This document shows, in pieces, positions 50,815 to 59,377 of a DNA stretch of 64,000 bases. The notes beneath the pieces were generated by a model, which had not been told where the DNA came from, did no database searches, and saw nothing but the letters and a program-made list of their open reading frames with translations. A program made the position numbers and the translations under genes. Source of the DNA: G965220305 sp965220305 (GTDB taxonomy: Bacteria; Chloroflexota; Dehalococcoidia; Lucifugimonadales; UBA3495); the NCBI GenBank assembly GCA_965220305.1, contig OZ244817.1, positions 2,170,001 through 2,234,000 of the forward strand, in the 5' to 3' direction. The first letter of the stretch is position 1. Every line of letters starts with the position of its first letter.

Positions 50815-51861
50815 ATGCAGAGCAGCGAGCTTCGTTTGACCGAGCTGTCCCATTGCGCCGGTTGAGCCGCCAAGTTCAGCCTGGAGGACCTGGTCCAGGT
50901 CCTGAAACACGTTCCGGTGATTACCCATCCCAACCTGCTGGTGGGCACTGAGACCGGGGACGACGCCGCCGTATACCAGTTGAACGACGAGACGGCCCTG
51001 ATAACCACGGTGGACTTCTTTCCGCCCATCACCGATGACCCTTTCGAGTTCGGCTCCATCGCCGCCGCCAACTCCCTCAGCGACATTTACGCCATGGGAG
51101 GGACTCCCCTGCTGGCGCTGAACATCGTCGGCTTTCCCGCTACCCTGGACAAGGATATTCTTGGCGAGGTGCTCAAGGGCGGCTATGCCAAGGCCGCCGA
51201 GGCCGGCTGCCTCATTGTGGGCGGGCATACGGTGGACGACCCTGAACCCAAGTACGGCCTTTCCGTGGTAGGCACGGTGACCCCGGGCCAGCAGTTCACC
51301 AACGCCGGGGCCAAGCCGGGCGATGCCCTGGTGCTGACCAAGCCCCTGGGCACCGGCATTATTACCACCGCTTGCAAGCAGGGCAAGGTCTCCCCGGAGG
51401 TGCTGCAAGGGGCCGTGAACGCCATGTCTACCCTGAACCGGTCCGCCTCGGAAGCCATGATTAAGGTGGGAGCCAACGCCGCCACCGACATCACCGGCTT
51501 TGGTCTGATGGGACACCTGAAGTCCATGACCCTGGGCAGCAAGGTGGGGGCGGAAATTCGCCTCAACGCCACGCCGGTGCTTCCCGGCGCCTGGGATCTG
51601 TTGGAAGACGGGGTGGCCCCCGGGGGCACCCACCGCAACCTGCAGAGCGTGGCCGACGCCGTTCAGTGGCACCCGGACATCACCGAAAACCAGCAGCTAC
51701 TGCTCTGCGACGCCCAGACTTCGGGCGGTCTGCTGATTGCCGTTCCCGGGGACAAGAGGGACGCCCTGGTGTCCGAGCTACAGTCGGCGGGCACCCTCTG
51801 CGCCGCCGTGGTGGGCGAGATAACCGAGGGCCCGGCGGGGCGGATTCGCGCAATTCCCTGA
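50815..51861 (+). CDS. selD: Selenophosphate synthetase SelD containing selenocysteine (UGA at codon 17)
   Basis: The protein reads MQSSELRLTELSHCAG, then UGA (50863-50865), then AAKFSLEDL and the full SelD fold to 51861, 348 residues in all. Selenocysteine in the CAG-U-AAK motif replaces the Cys of non-selenoprotein SelD. Later SelD motifs are visible: TGDDAAVYQ, TVDFFPPITDDPFEFG, AANSLSDIYAMGG, GGHTVDDPEPKYG and TDITGFGLMGHL. It makes selenophosphate from selenide and ATP. A SECIS-like hairpin follows the UGA, and AGGAGGAG precedes the ATG. The organism must therefore decode UGA as selenocysteine. Confidence 0.9.
50885..50903 (+). promoter_or_regulatory. Candidate bacterial SECIS hairpin of selD
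   Basis: AGGACCTGG (50885-50893) faces CCAGGTCCT (50895-50903), placing a compact stem-loop 20 nt downstream of the UGA, within the distance at which SelB-binding hairpins act in bacteria. The exact loop needs structure probing or covariance analysis. Confidence 0.6.
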
Positions 51862-51965
51862 GAAACTATGGCTTCGGGATGGGAGTGACCCAGGCGAAGT
51901 TTTGCGATAGTCCCCGGGACCTATGGCGTTCCCGCTAGGCCAGAGTTAAGGAGGCCCGTTTCACC

Positions 51966-53015
51966 ATGAAGTTTGCCCTGTTTTTGCTGGGTTCTTGGAC
52001 TGAGCCGGAGGCCAGCGCCCAAAGCCGGATTTTTGGCGAAATGCTGGAACAAGTCGAGTACGCCGAAGAGGTGGGCTTCGATTCAATCTGGATTGCGGAG
52101 CACCACTCCAGCCGGTACGGCATCTGTCCTTCCCTGATGCCGCTGCTCACCCACATCGCCGCACGCACCAAGAAGATCCGCATCGGCGCTGGCGTCAGCG
52201 TCCTGCCCTTCCACAACCCCATTTTCCTGGCTGAAGAGAGCGCCATGCTGGACGTGCTGAGCAATGGTCGGCTGGACTTCGGGGTTGGTAGAGGCTCGGC
52301 GGACTACGAGTACGGCAACTTCAATATCGACTTCGACACCCGGGACGTGCGCACCCAGGAAGCCCTGGACATCATCCTGGGTCTGTGGAACCAGTCCAAT
52401 TTCTCCTACCACGGCGAATTTTATCAGGTGAACGACCTGACCATCGCTCCCTGGCCGGTGCAACAGCCCCATCCCCCGGTGTATCTGGCCGTATCCCGCA
52501 CCCCGGCCAGCGTGGATGTTGCCGTCGCCCGAGACCTGCCCATCCTGACCAGCTTTTCCACCCCGGAGGCGGATAACCTGGGCCTGTTTTCCCTTTACGC
52601 TGAACGCTGCGCCGCCGCCGGAAAGGAAGCGCACCTGGAGGATATGCCCTACTTCCGGTTCGTGTACCTGGATGAGGACGAGCAGGCGGCCCGGGAATAC
52701 CCCCGGCAGTCCTTGACCTGGGTTAGGGACCTGGGCGGCTACCGGCGCACCCTGACCCACGGCGATGAAATCAACGTGGACCTGGACCACTGGCGCCGGA
52801 CCCGTACCGTGGAACCGGAAAGCTACGAGTCGGAACTGGAGACTACCGCCTACTTTGGCACGCCGGAGCAGTGCGTCCAGCGGATTGCCAGGCTGCGGGA
52901 CGAACACGGCATCGGGTACTTTGGGGCCAGCATGTCCTTCGGCAGCATGGAGCATTCCAAGGTGTTGCGTTCAATGGAGCTGTTCGCCAAGGAAGTGATG
53001 CCCAAGTTCCGGTAA
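51966..53015 (+). CDS. LLM-class flavin-dependent oxidoreductase, copy 3
   Basis: The 349-residue protein is a luciferase-like TIM barrel. It has QVEYAEEVGFDSIWIAEHH (the E-H-H active-site region), AARTKKIRIGAGVSVLPFHNPI, and LDFGVGRGSADYEYGNF. The end has TAYFGTPEQCVQRI. It resembles alkanal/alkane monooxygenase-type members. It is the third of its family here and only distantly related to those at 31516 and 32640. TAAGGAGG lies upstream of the ATG. It is 105 bp after selD on the same strand but shows no functional tie to selenium. Confidence 0.88.
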   Translation: MKFALFLLGSWTEPEASAQSRIFGEMLEQVEYAEEVGFDSIWIAEHHSSRYGICPSLMPLLTHIAARTKKIRIGAGVSVLPFHNPIFLAEESAMLDVLSNGRLDFGVGRGSADYEYGNFNIDFDTRDVRTQEALDIILGLWNQSNFSYHGEFYQVNDLTIAPWPVQQPHPPVYLAVSRTPASVDVAVARDLPILTSFSTPEADNLGLFSLYAERCAAAGKEAHLEDMPYFRFVYLDEDEQAAREYPRQSLTWVRDLGGYRRTLTHGDEINVDLDHWRRTRTVEPESYESELETTAYFGTPEQCVQRIARLRDEHGIGYFGASMSFGSMEHSKVLRSMELFAKEVMPKFR

Positions 53016-53019
53016 CGGC

Positions 53020-53883
53020 CTACCTTACCGACTTATACCAGTCCAGAATCTCGCTGCCGGTCATAAACACCACATCGTCGTGCTGGCGGATGTAGTCGAA
53101 AATCATGTTGTAATACTTGATTCGGTGGGGCACCCCGGTGATGTAGGGGTGGGTGGATATGGCCATGACCCGGGCGCTCTCCGCGCCCTCCTGGTATAGG
53201 GTATCGAACTGGTCTTTGGTCCGCTCAAACAGCTCCGGCGAGCGGTGGTTCTGCACCAGGTAGATGGGAATGTCGTTCAGCTCCACGGTGTAGGGGATGG
53301 ACACCAGGCTGCCGCTTTTCACCTTCATGGGATAGGGCTGGTCGTCGTTGCACCAGTCGCAGACGTACTCGATGCCCTCTTCGGCCAGGATGTCCGGCGT
53401 ATCGAAGGTCTCGGCCAGGCCCGGCCCCATCCAACCCCGGGGGGCAGTGCCGGAGAACTCCTTGATGGTATCGATGGTGCGGCGGATTACCGCCCGCTCG
53501 TCGGGCTCCCGGTTGATTACCCGCTGGATGAAGCCGTGGCCCAGCATCTCCCAACCCGACTCCAGGCTTTCCCGCACCAGTTGGGGGTAGCTGAGGCAGA
53601 CCGAGGCGTTGAGGCTAACCGTGGCCCGAATGCCGTGCCGGTCCAGCACCCGCTTCAGACGCCAGAAGCCGACCCGCAGGCCGTAATCGAACCAGCCGAA
53701 GTTGGGAATGTCCGGCACCACCGTGACCCCCTGGGGGGTGGGCAGCACCGTGCGGGCCATGGCCTCGTTGATGTCCCACTCCTCCACGTTGATGATGGGC
53801 CACACCGCCACCCGGGCGTTGCCCGGCAGCTTCAGGGGCTCCCGATCGAATATGGGCGAATACTCGGCGCGCGGATTAGCCAT
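53020..53883 (-). CDS. Polysaccharide deacetylase/allantoinase (PuuE)-like protein
   Basis: The 287-residue protein has the NodB-like beta/alpha barrel with PDIPNFGWFDYGLRVGFWRL, RHGIRATVSLNASVC and WEMLGHGFIQR. AISTHPYITGVPHR carries late catalytic-type His residues. The combination matches PuuE-type allantoinases and related deacetylases more than chitin deacetylases. It converges on the LLM gene with a 5-bp gap. ATG 53883 has CAGGAGA upstream. The substrate is probably a small amide (inference). Confidence 0.82.
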   Translation of the reverse strand: MANPRAEYSPIFDREPLKLPGNARVAVWPIINVEEWDINEAMARTVLPTPQGVTVVPDIPNFGWFDYGLRVGFWRLKRVLDRHGIRATVSLNASVCLSYPQLVRESLESGWEMLGHGFIQRVINREPDERAVIRRTIDTIKEFSGTAPRGWMGPGLAETFDTPDILAEEGIEYVCDWCNDDQPYPMKVKSGSLVSIPYTVELNDIPIYLVQNHRSPELFERTKDQFDTLYQEGAESARVMAISTHPYITGVPHRIKYYNMIFDYIRQHDDVVFMTGSEILDWYKSVR

Positions 53884-54052
53884 TGCGTCTCCTGATAATT
53901 GCTGGGCTGATTGAAGATTAAGGCGCCGGATGGGATGAATGGCAACGGTAGCCCCTTCACCCCCATTCCTTCGGCTGCGCTCATGACAGGCTCCAGCCTT
54001 CCCCGTCAAGGGGTAAGGGGCATAAACCCTTTCCCCCTCAAAGCCGCCCCGC

Positions 54053-54080
54053 CGTCATTCCCGCGCAAGCGGGAATCCAG
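54053..54080. repeat. Family B palindrome
   Basis: CGTCATTCCCGCGCAAGCGG continuing GAATCCAG lies between the deacetylase and GlcG-like genes. Confidence 0.85.
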
Positions 54081-54141
54081 CGGTCCGGTACTCTCCCCCG
54101 TCAAGGGTGAGAGTTAGAGAGGGGGTGATTCCATTGGGGGC

Positions 54142-54561
54142 CTACAACCCCAAACTTTGCAAGCCCAGCTTGGCCAAGTCCTCGTCCTCCTGGGCGGAGA
54201 GACCACTGACCCCGATGGCCCCCAGCACCGCCCCGGTCTCCGGGTGCACCACCACAACCGCCCCCTGCACGGCCACCAGGGCCGGGTCGCCCATGTCGGC
54301 CACGCTGCGGCCCTGGCTCTTCAGCCGCTCGGCGTAGTCCAGGGAGTTCTGGCCCGACAGGGCCGAGGTATAGGCCTTGCTGACGGCCATCCGCTGCGGA
54401 GTAGCCCGGCAGTTGTCCATTTTGGCGTAGCTGAGCAGCTTGCCCTGATCGTCAACGATGGCGACAGCCAGGGGCCGGTCCGGTTCCTGAGTCGCCTTGT
54501 CCAGCATGGCGTCCATGGCCCGCTGGGTCTGTTCCAGGCTGAGCATCGGTTTCTGGTACAT
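54142..54561 (-). CDS. GlcG/HbpS-family protein, copy 1
   Basis: The 139-residue protein starts MYQKPMLSLEQTQRAMDAML and contains AVAIVDDQGKLLSYAKMDN and AVLGAIGVSGLSAQEDEDLA. These are the recognisable blocks of GlcG/HbpS (DUF336) proteins, small heme- or cofactor-binding regulators often beside hydroxyacid oxidases. It is about 80% identical to the copy 120 bp upstream by my reading. No partner oxidase is adjacent. Confidence 0.85.
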   Translation of the reverse strand: MYQKPMLSLEQTQRAMDAMLDKATQEPDRPLAVAIVDDQGKLLSYAKMDNCRATPQRMAVSKAYTSALSGQNSLDYAERLKSQGRSVADMGDPALVAVQGAVVVVHPETGAVLGAIGVSGLSAQEDEDLAKLGLQSLGL

Positions 54562-54610
54562 TGCAGCGCCTCCCTTATTTGCTTGACCCTGACCTACTGG
54601 GCCGACCCAC

Positions 54611-54640
54611 CCCTGGATTCCGGCCTCCGCCGGAATGACG
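54611..54640. repeat. Family B variant palindrome
   Basis: GGATTCCGGCCTCCGCCGGA continuing ATGACGG sits between the two GlcG-like genes. Confidence 0.8.
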
Positions 54641-54683
54641 GTGGTGTTCTCTGGGGGCAGGTGTTAAATGCCAGGCCTCTTTC

Positions 54684-55103
54684 CTACAGGCCCAGGGCCT
54701 GCACTCCCAGCTTGGACAGGTCCTCGTCTTCCTGGGCCGCCAGGCCACTGACCCCGATGGCCCCCAGCACGGCCCCGGTCTCCGGGTGCAGCACCACCGC
54801 CGCCCCCTGGGCCGCCACCAGGCTGGGGTTGCCAAAATCGGTGACGCTGCGGCCCTGACTCTTGAGCCGCTCGGCGTAGTCGGCGGAATTCTGTCCAGCC
54901 AGCGCCGCCGTGTAGGCCTTGCGGACGGCGAAAGTCTGGGGGTTGGTGCGGCAGTTGTCCATCCGGGCGTAGCTGAGCATGTTGCCCGCATCGTCAACGA
55001 TGGCGATGGCTACCGGGCGGTCCGGCTCCTGAGTAGCTTTGTCCAGCATGGCGTTCATCGCCCGCCGGGTCTGTTCCAAGCTGAGCATGGGCTTCTGGTA
55101 CAT
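54684..55103 (-). CDS. GlcG/HbpS-family protein, copy 2
   Basis: This is the second member of the tandem duplication. It has the same MYQKPMLSLEQTRRAM start, the block AIAIVDDAGNMLSYARMDN and the terminal DEDLSKLGVQALGL. Differences cluster in residues 40-60. ATG 55103 is preferred because the paralogue starts identically, and a longer ORF to 55328 reads into non-coding DNA. Retention of both copies suggests divergent partners or dosage. Confidence 0.85.
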   Translation of the reverse strand: MYQKPMLSLEQTRRAMNAMLDKATQEPDRPVAIAIVDDAGNMLSYARMDNCRTNPQTFAVRKAYTAALAGQNSADYAERLKSQGRSVTDFGNPSLVAAQGAAVVLHPETGAVLGAIGVSGLAAQEDEDLSKLGVQALGL

Positions 55104-55237
55104 TTGGCCCCTCCAACACTTGATTTGGCTCATTCTAACCGCCCCTCGGTAGGGTGACAAGCGACTTTGGAGGATGGTATATTCGCACTGGAATAGCTGT
55201 ATGAGCAAGTCTTGAACATCCTCCTGAGTGGTGAACC

Positions 55238-55543
55238 TTGGCCACTGTTCCCTTCGACACGCACAAAGCCGTAAAGGACCTTCAGGATGCGGGTTTCGCT
55301 GAGGCTCAAGCCGAGGCTTTAGTTGCAACCCTCCTTACCACCTTGGGCGGGAATCTGGCAACCAAGGACGACATTCGAGACATGGCTACCAAGGACGACA
55401 TCCAAGACATGGCTACCAAGGCTGACATCGCCGAATTACGCACCGAGATGAAAGCTCTGGAGCTACGCTTGACCCTCCGGCTTGGGGGAATGGTTTTTGC
55501 CGCCGCCGGGTTGATAATCGCGGCCCAGAAGCTCTTCCCATAG
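55238..55543 (+). CDS. DUF1640-like coiled-coil membrane protein
   Basis: The 101-residue protein has FDTHKAVKDLQDAGFAEAQAEAL, the N-terminal signature of the CCDC90/DUF1640-like family. It is followed by three ATKDDI(R/Q)DM/ATKADI repeats forming a coiled coil, and a C-terminal membrane helix (LGGMVFAAAGLIIAAQ). Bacterial members are widespread with no known role. The only available start is TTG 55238, with a weak site, so translation may be low. Confidence 0.7.
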   Translation: MATVPFDTHKAVKDLQDAGFAEAQAEALVATLLTTLGGNLATKDDIRDMATKDDIQDMATKADIAELRTEMKALELRLTLRLGGMVFAAAGLIIAAQKLFP

Positions 55544-55674
55544 ACCTGAAGAGCACCTATACGGCATCCGTTAAGCCGAGACTATACCAGACAACGGACC
55601 CTCTGGCCCCGGAAAGCTCCGTTAACGGAAGATCAGACCCCAACCCGCTATCCGCAGGGGCGAAAGGAGTGAAC

Positions 55675-56628
55675 ATGGAAACGGTAGGTTTCATTGGACT
55701 GGGAAACATGGGCGGAGGCATGTCCGCCAACATCCAGCGGGCCGGTTACCCCATGGTGGTCTACGACCTGCGGGAAGAGGTGACCCGACCCCTGTTGGAA
55801 GGCGGGGCCCGACTGGCCAATTCACCCGCCGAGGTGGCCCGACTGAGCGACGTAACCTTCACCTCGCTGCCCGGCCCCAAGGAGGTGGAGTCGGTGACCA
55901 CCGGGAACGAGGGCATCCTGGAAGGCATCCGCCCGGGCAGCGTGTACATTGACCTGTCCTCCAGCCGTCCCACGCTGATTCGACAACTCGCCCCCATATT
56001 TCAGCAGAAGGGCGTCGAAGTGTTGGACGCGCCGGTGAGCGGCGGCAAGTCGGGCGCGACCAGCGGCAACCTGGCGGTGATGGTGGGCGGCCCGCGCGAT
56101 GTCTACGAGCGGGTCAAACCCATCCTGGACTCCTTCGGCGACAAGGTGTTCTACGCCGGCGAGATTGGCGCGGGCTCCATCTGCAAGCTGGTGCACAACA
56201 TGATTGGTCACAGTGTGCGCCAGGCCATCGCCGAGGGTCTGACCCTGGGGGTGAAGGCGGGAGTGGAGCCGGAAGCCGTCTGGGAATGTATGCGACGCGG
56301 TTCCCTGGGCCGGATGCGGGTGCTCCACGAGGGGCTGGTACGCACCATGTTCCGGGGAGAGTTCGAGCCCGCCAGATTCGCCCTGAACCTGGCCTACAAG
56401 GACATTTCCCTGGCCACGGAGCTGGCCCGGGAGTACGACGTTCCCATGCCCATGACCACCCTGGCGGAACAGATTGCCCTGCAGGCCATGAACCGGGGTT
56501 GGGCCGAAAAGGACAGCAGCGTCACCGTGCTGCTCCAGGAGGAACAGTCCAACGTGGAGGTCCGGGTCTCCCACATCGACCCGGAGCGGGCGGGCCGGTT
56601 CATCACCACCCACCCGGACGCGGAGTAA
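55675..56628 (+). CDS. 3-hydroxyisobutyrate dehydrogenase-family oxidoreductase
   Basis: The 317-residue protein has an N-terminal NAD(P) motif (VGFIGLGNMGGGM), SSRPTLIRQLAP, DAPVSGGKSGATSG and GAGSICKLVHNMIG with the catalytic Lys. C-terminal helices suit dimerisation. It oxidises a beta-hydroxy acid such as 3-hydroxyisobutyrate or tartronate semialdehyde. AAAGGAG lies six bases before ATG 55675. An in-frame GTG at 55669 is within the same site and less likely. Confidence 0.9.
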   Translation: METVGFIGLGNMGGGMSANIQRAGYPMVVYDLREEVTRPLLEGGARLANSPAEVARLSDVTFTSLPGPKEVESVTTGNEGILEGIRPGSVYIDLSSSRPTLIRQLAPIFQQKGVEVLDAPVSGGKSGATSGNLAVMVGGPRDVYERVKPILDSFGDKVFYAGEIGAGSICKLVHNMIGHSVRQAIAEGLTLGVKAGVEPEAVWECMRRGSLGRMRVLHEGLVRTMFRGEFEPARFALNLAYKDISLATELAREYDVPMPMTTLAEQIALQAMNRGWAEKDSSVTVLLQEEQSNVEVRVSHIDPERAGRFITTHPDAE

Positions 56629-56812
56629 GCGACAGGGATTCCGGGACCCTGAAGAAGGGTATCCAACTGGCCCTTTCTCGGCGGCTGAAGGAGCTTAGCA
56701 ACTTCACTCTGGTGTAGGCCGCCTGTAGTAGGACTGACATCGGCCCTATTGACAGAACGCGGCCAAGTAAAAGAGCATAAGTTCTACAAAGTAGAGTTGA
56801 GATGTCTCACTA

Positions 56813-57565
56813 ATGCCGTCCTCAATTGAGTGGACCGACGACACTTGGAATCCGGTCACGGGCTGTACACGGGTGTCACCGGGCTGCGACCACTGCTATA
56901 TGTTCGCGCTGTACCCACGCCTGAGGGGAATGGGAGTGCCGGGCTACGAGACCAGCCCCGATGAGGTTCGGCGGCTCCCGGAGCGCCTGCAAATTCCCCT
57001 ATCTTGGAAGAAGCCCCGGCGCATCTTCGTGAACAGCATGTCCGACGTGTTCCACCCAAGGGTGCCCTTCGACTTCGTGCTTGATATGTTCTCGGTGATG
57101 TCAGAGGCTGTGGACAAGCGCGGGCACGTCTTTCAAGTGCTGACCAAGCGGCCGGGGCGAGCCGTGGCCTGGTGGGAGCAACACCGTCAGCATTTCCCGG
57201 ATGGCTGGCCGCCAAATATATGGATAGGCACGTCGGTGGAAAGCCAGAAGTACGCTCCAAGGCTCACGGTGTTGGAGCGCATCCCGGCGCCGGTGCGCTT
57301 CGTATCCGCCGAGCCGTTGCTGGAGCGCATTGACCTCACACCGTGGCTGGAGCAGGGTATGCTGAAGTGGGTAATCGTCGGCGGGGAGAGTGGGCCGGGG
57401 GCCCGGGCCATGGACCTGGACTGGGTGCGCGAACTCCGTGACCAGTCCGCCAACGCCGGCGTGGCCTTCTTCCTGAAGCAGTTGGGCGGCGTCCGAAAAA
57501 AACGTGGCAGCGATGCAGCAGTCATTGACGGCCGACTTTGGCGGGAAATGCCAGCCGTGGAGTAG
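56813..57565 (+). CDS. DUF5131 (phage Gp37/Gp68-family) three-Cys protein
   Basis: The 250-residue protein begins MPSSIEWTDDTWNPVTGCTRVSPGC in segments, with C-x6-C-x2-C (CTRVSPGCDHCY), the three-cysteine motif of DUF5131. The rest has RIFVNSMSDVFH, FQVLTKRPGR, WIGTSVES and PVRFVSAEPLL, as in relatives of radical-SAM-like TIM-barrel proteins. It ends six bases before a TcmP gene. The pair occurs in phages and bacteria without established function, possibly modifying RNA or DNA (inference). Confidence 0.88.
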   Translation: MPSSIEWTDDTWNPVTGCTRVSPGCDHCYMFALYPRLRGMGVPGYETSPDEVRRLPERLQIPLSWKKPRRIFVNSMSDVFHPRVPFDFVLDMFSVMSEAVDKRGHVFQVLTKRPGRAVAWWEQHRQHFPDGWPPNIWIGTSVESQKYAPRLTVLERIPAPVRFVSAEPLLERIDLTPWLEQGMLKWVIVGGESGPGARAMDLDWVRELRDQSANAGVAFFLKQLGGVRKKRGSDAAVIDGRLWREMPAVE

Positions 57566-57571
57566 CAGGTA

Positions 57572-58405
57572 ATGGTACACACGTCTTTTGGCGGCGATTG
57601 GACCCGCCAAAAACTGGAAATTCTCGGACGTTACTTGGATGCGTACACCACCGCGCTGAAGGACCGGCCGTTCCGCCTAATTTACGTGGACGCGTTCGCC
57701 GGAGAAGGGGTCTGGCGTCCACCAGAAGACTATGAGGATTTTCAGACAGTAGTGGATGGGTCGGCAAGAATCGCTCTGGATGTCCAAGACAAACCATTTG
57801 ACAGGTTGTTGTTCATTGAAAAGGATCCCGAACGATTCGCATCCCTCAGACAATTGGCGGTAGAGTTTCCGAATCGCAACATCCAGGTGATTAACAACGA
57901 TGCCAACACAGCTATACCTGACTTTTGTAGGGGCATGAACGTTAGCGACCGGGCCGTAGTATTCTTAGACCCATTTGCCACTGAGGTTTCCTGGCAAACA
58001 GTAGAGGCCTTGGCCCTAACGAAGAAAATAGATTGTTGGATACTGTTCCCTTTAAGCGCGACTGCTCGAATTATGCCGAGAGGGGACGAGCCACCACCGG
58101 CTTGGTCCGCCCGACTTGACTGGGTTTTTGGTGGCAGGGAATATTGGGAAGATTTCTATAGCCCCTCCCCACAGTTATCTCTCTTCGGGGATGATCCCGC
58201 ACAAGAACGGTCAGGCGGCAGCGACCTGATTGCGGAGCGTTACCGGCGGCGACTTGAAACCGTGTTCACAAGGGTGGCCCCAACTTCTAGGACACTCACA
58301 AACTCCAAGAACTCGCCAATGTTTGAACTGTTTTTCGCAGCCAGCAATCCCGTAGGCGCTAGTGTCGCCATACGCATAGCGGACCACATTCTCCGGCACT
58401 GGTAA
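57572..58405 (+). CDS. tcmP: Three-Cys-motif partner protein TcmP
   Basis: The 277-residue protein has the TcmP N-terminus (WTRQKLEILGRYLDAYTTAL), a Rossmann methyltransferase-like core with VDAFAGEGVW and LLFIEKDPERFASL, and VVFLDPFATEVSW in the motif IV position. Its name records the partnership with the three-Cys protein encoded immediately upstream. It may bind S-adenosylmethionine and act with that partner. The actual reaction has not been reported to my knowledge. CAGGT lies upstream of the ATG. Confidence 0.9.
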   Translation: MVHTSFGGDWTRQKLEILGRYLDAYTTALKDRPFRLIYVDAFAGEGVWRPPEDYEDFQTVVDGSARIALDVQDKPFDRLLFIEKDPERFASLRQLAVEFPNRNIQVINNDANTAIPDFCRGMNVSDRAVVFLDPFATEVSWQTVEALALTKKIDCWILFPLSATARIMPRGDEPPPAWSARLDWVFGGREYWEDFYSPSPQLSLFGDDPAQERSGGSDLIAERYRRRLETVFTRVAPTSRTLTNSKNSPMFELFFAASNPVGASVAIRIADHILRHW

Positions 58406-58426
58406 CCCATCTCCTATAATGTTACG

Positions 58427-58895
58427 TCACGTCCCCTGCCGCACCTTCCGGTAAATCTGTACCCGGCTCTTCCCCGAGTCCATGATGAATACCCGGTTCT
58501 GGTCGTCCGTCTGCACCCCACGGGGCAGCAGGAGCCGCCTCTCCTGACCCAGGTCCTTGGCCACCCGCCGCTGTTCCTGCATGATGGAGTTGGCGGCCAG
58601 TAGCTGCTCTCCCCAGGTGGACATGGTGGCGTCACCCGCCAACTCGGCCAGGAACTCCCCCTGCGGGCTGAACACCTGCACCCGGTGGTTGTGCCAGTCG
58701 GCCACGTACACATCGCCGTCGCCGTCCACGGCGATGCCAGCCGGACGGTTGAACTGGCCCGGACCGTTGCCCGGCTCGCCCCACTTCAGCAGGAACTCCC
58801 CTTGGGGGCTGATCTTCTGTACCTGGTCCGTTGCGCCAGTCGGTGACGTAGACCTGGCCTTCCCGGTTGACCGCCACTCCCCAGGCGGGGCATCC
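58427..58895 (-). pseudogene. NHL-repeat protein remnant with a frameshift
   Basis: The minus strand encodes NHL-type blades: GVAVNREGQVYVTDWRN in one frame, then DQVQKISPQGEFLL and GIAVDGDGDVYVADWHNHRVQ in another. A single extra base near 58827 (a CC where the frame needs one C) explains the shift. The N-terminus is cut off by a family C palindrome at 58897. The C-terminal tail (QTDDQNRVFIMDSGKSRVQ) is intact. It is probably a decayed surface or binding propeller. Confidence 0.75.
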
Positions 58896-59377
58896 TTCGA
58901 CAAGCTCAGGATGAGCGGGAGGGGGTTGCTCCCGTTGAGTGCGCCACATCCCCCCGCTCGTGGCTGGCCTTGGGGGAGGCTCAGGATAGCAGAGGGGCTG
59001 TTTCTGGTGGTGGTACGCCACATCCGCGCTCATAGCCTGCACTCCACGAAAGCGGGGTGGTGAGCCTGTTGGACCAGGTGGGATGCAACAAGCCCTTTCC
59101 CTTTGAGGGCGAGGGGTCAGGTGGGTGCTACCCATGAGCCCCCCACTTCCCCTGGATTCCGGCCCCTTCTGCAACGGGGCCGGCTCTGCGCCGGAATGAC
59201 TGTGGGGTGATGGCCTGCCCGTGAGGGCGGACTTGCCCCTGCCTGGAGAATCGAAAGGCACGGGGGCCCGGTCCCCAAGTCGTTTCCCGCCCCCTGCTGC
59301 AATGGTATAATCCCTTGCCAGCAGACCCCCAAGCCCCGTCAGTCCCCGCCAAATCCTCCGTCCTAAGTTCCGGATTG
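58896..59377. other. Intergenic repeat cluster
   Basis: It contains family C copies at 58897-58922 and about 59025-59070. A composite family B copy at about 59150-59205 has GCCCCTTCTGCAACGGGGC inserted inside GGATTCCGG/CCGGAATGAC. I see no gene apart from the adjacent NHL fragment. Confidence 0.7.

Noticed and set aside
49780..51672. A long minus-strand open frame of 630 codons
   Set aside because: Only the last 190 codons match a family (Uma2). The rest is antisense to selD and crosses repeat clusters.
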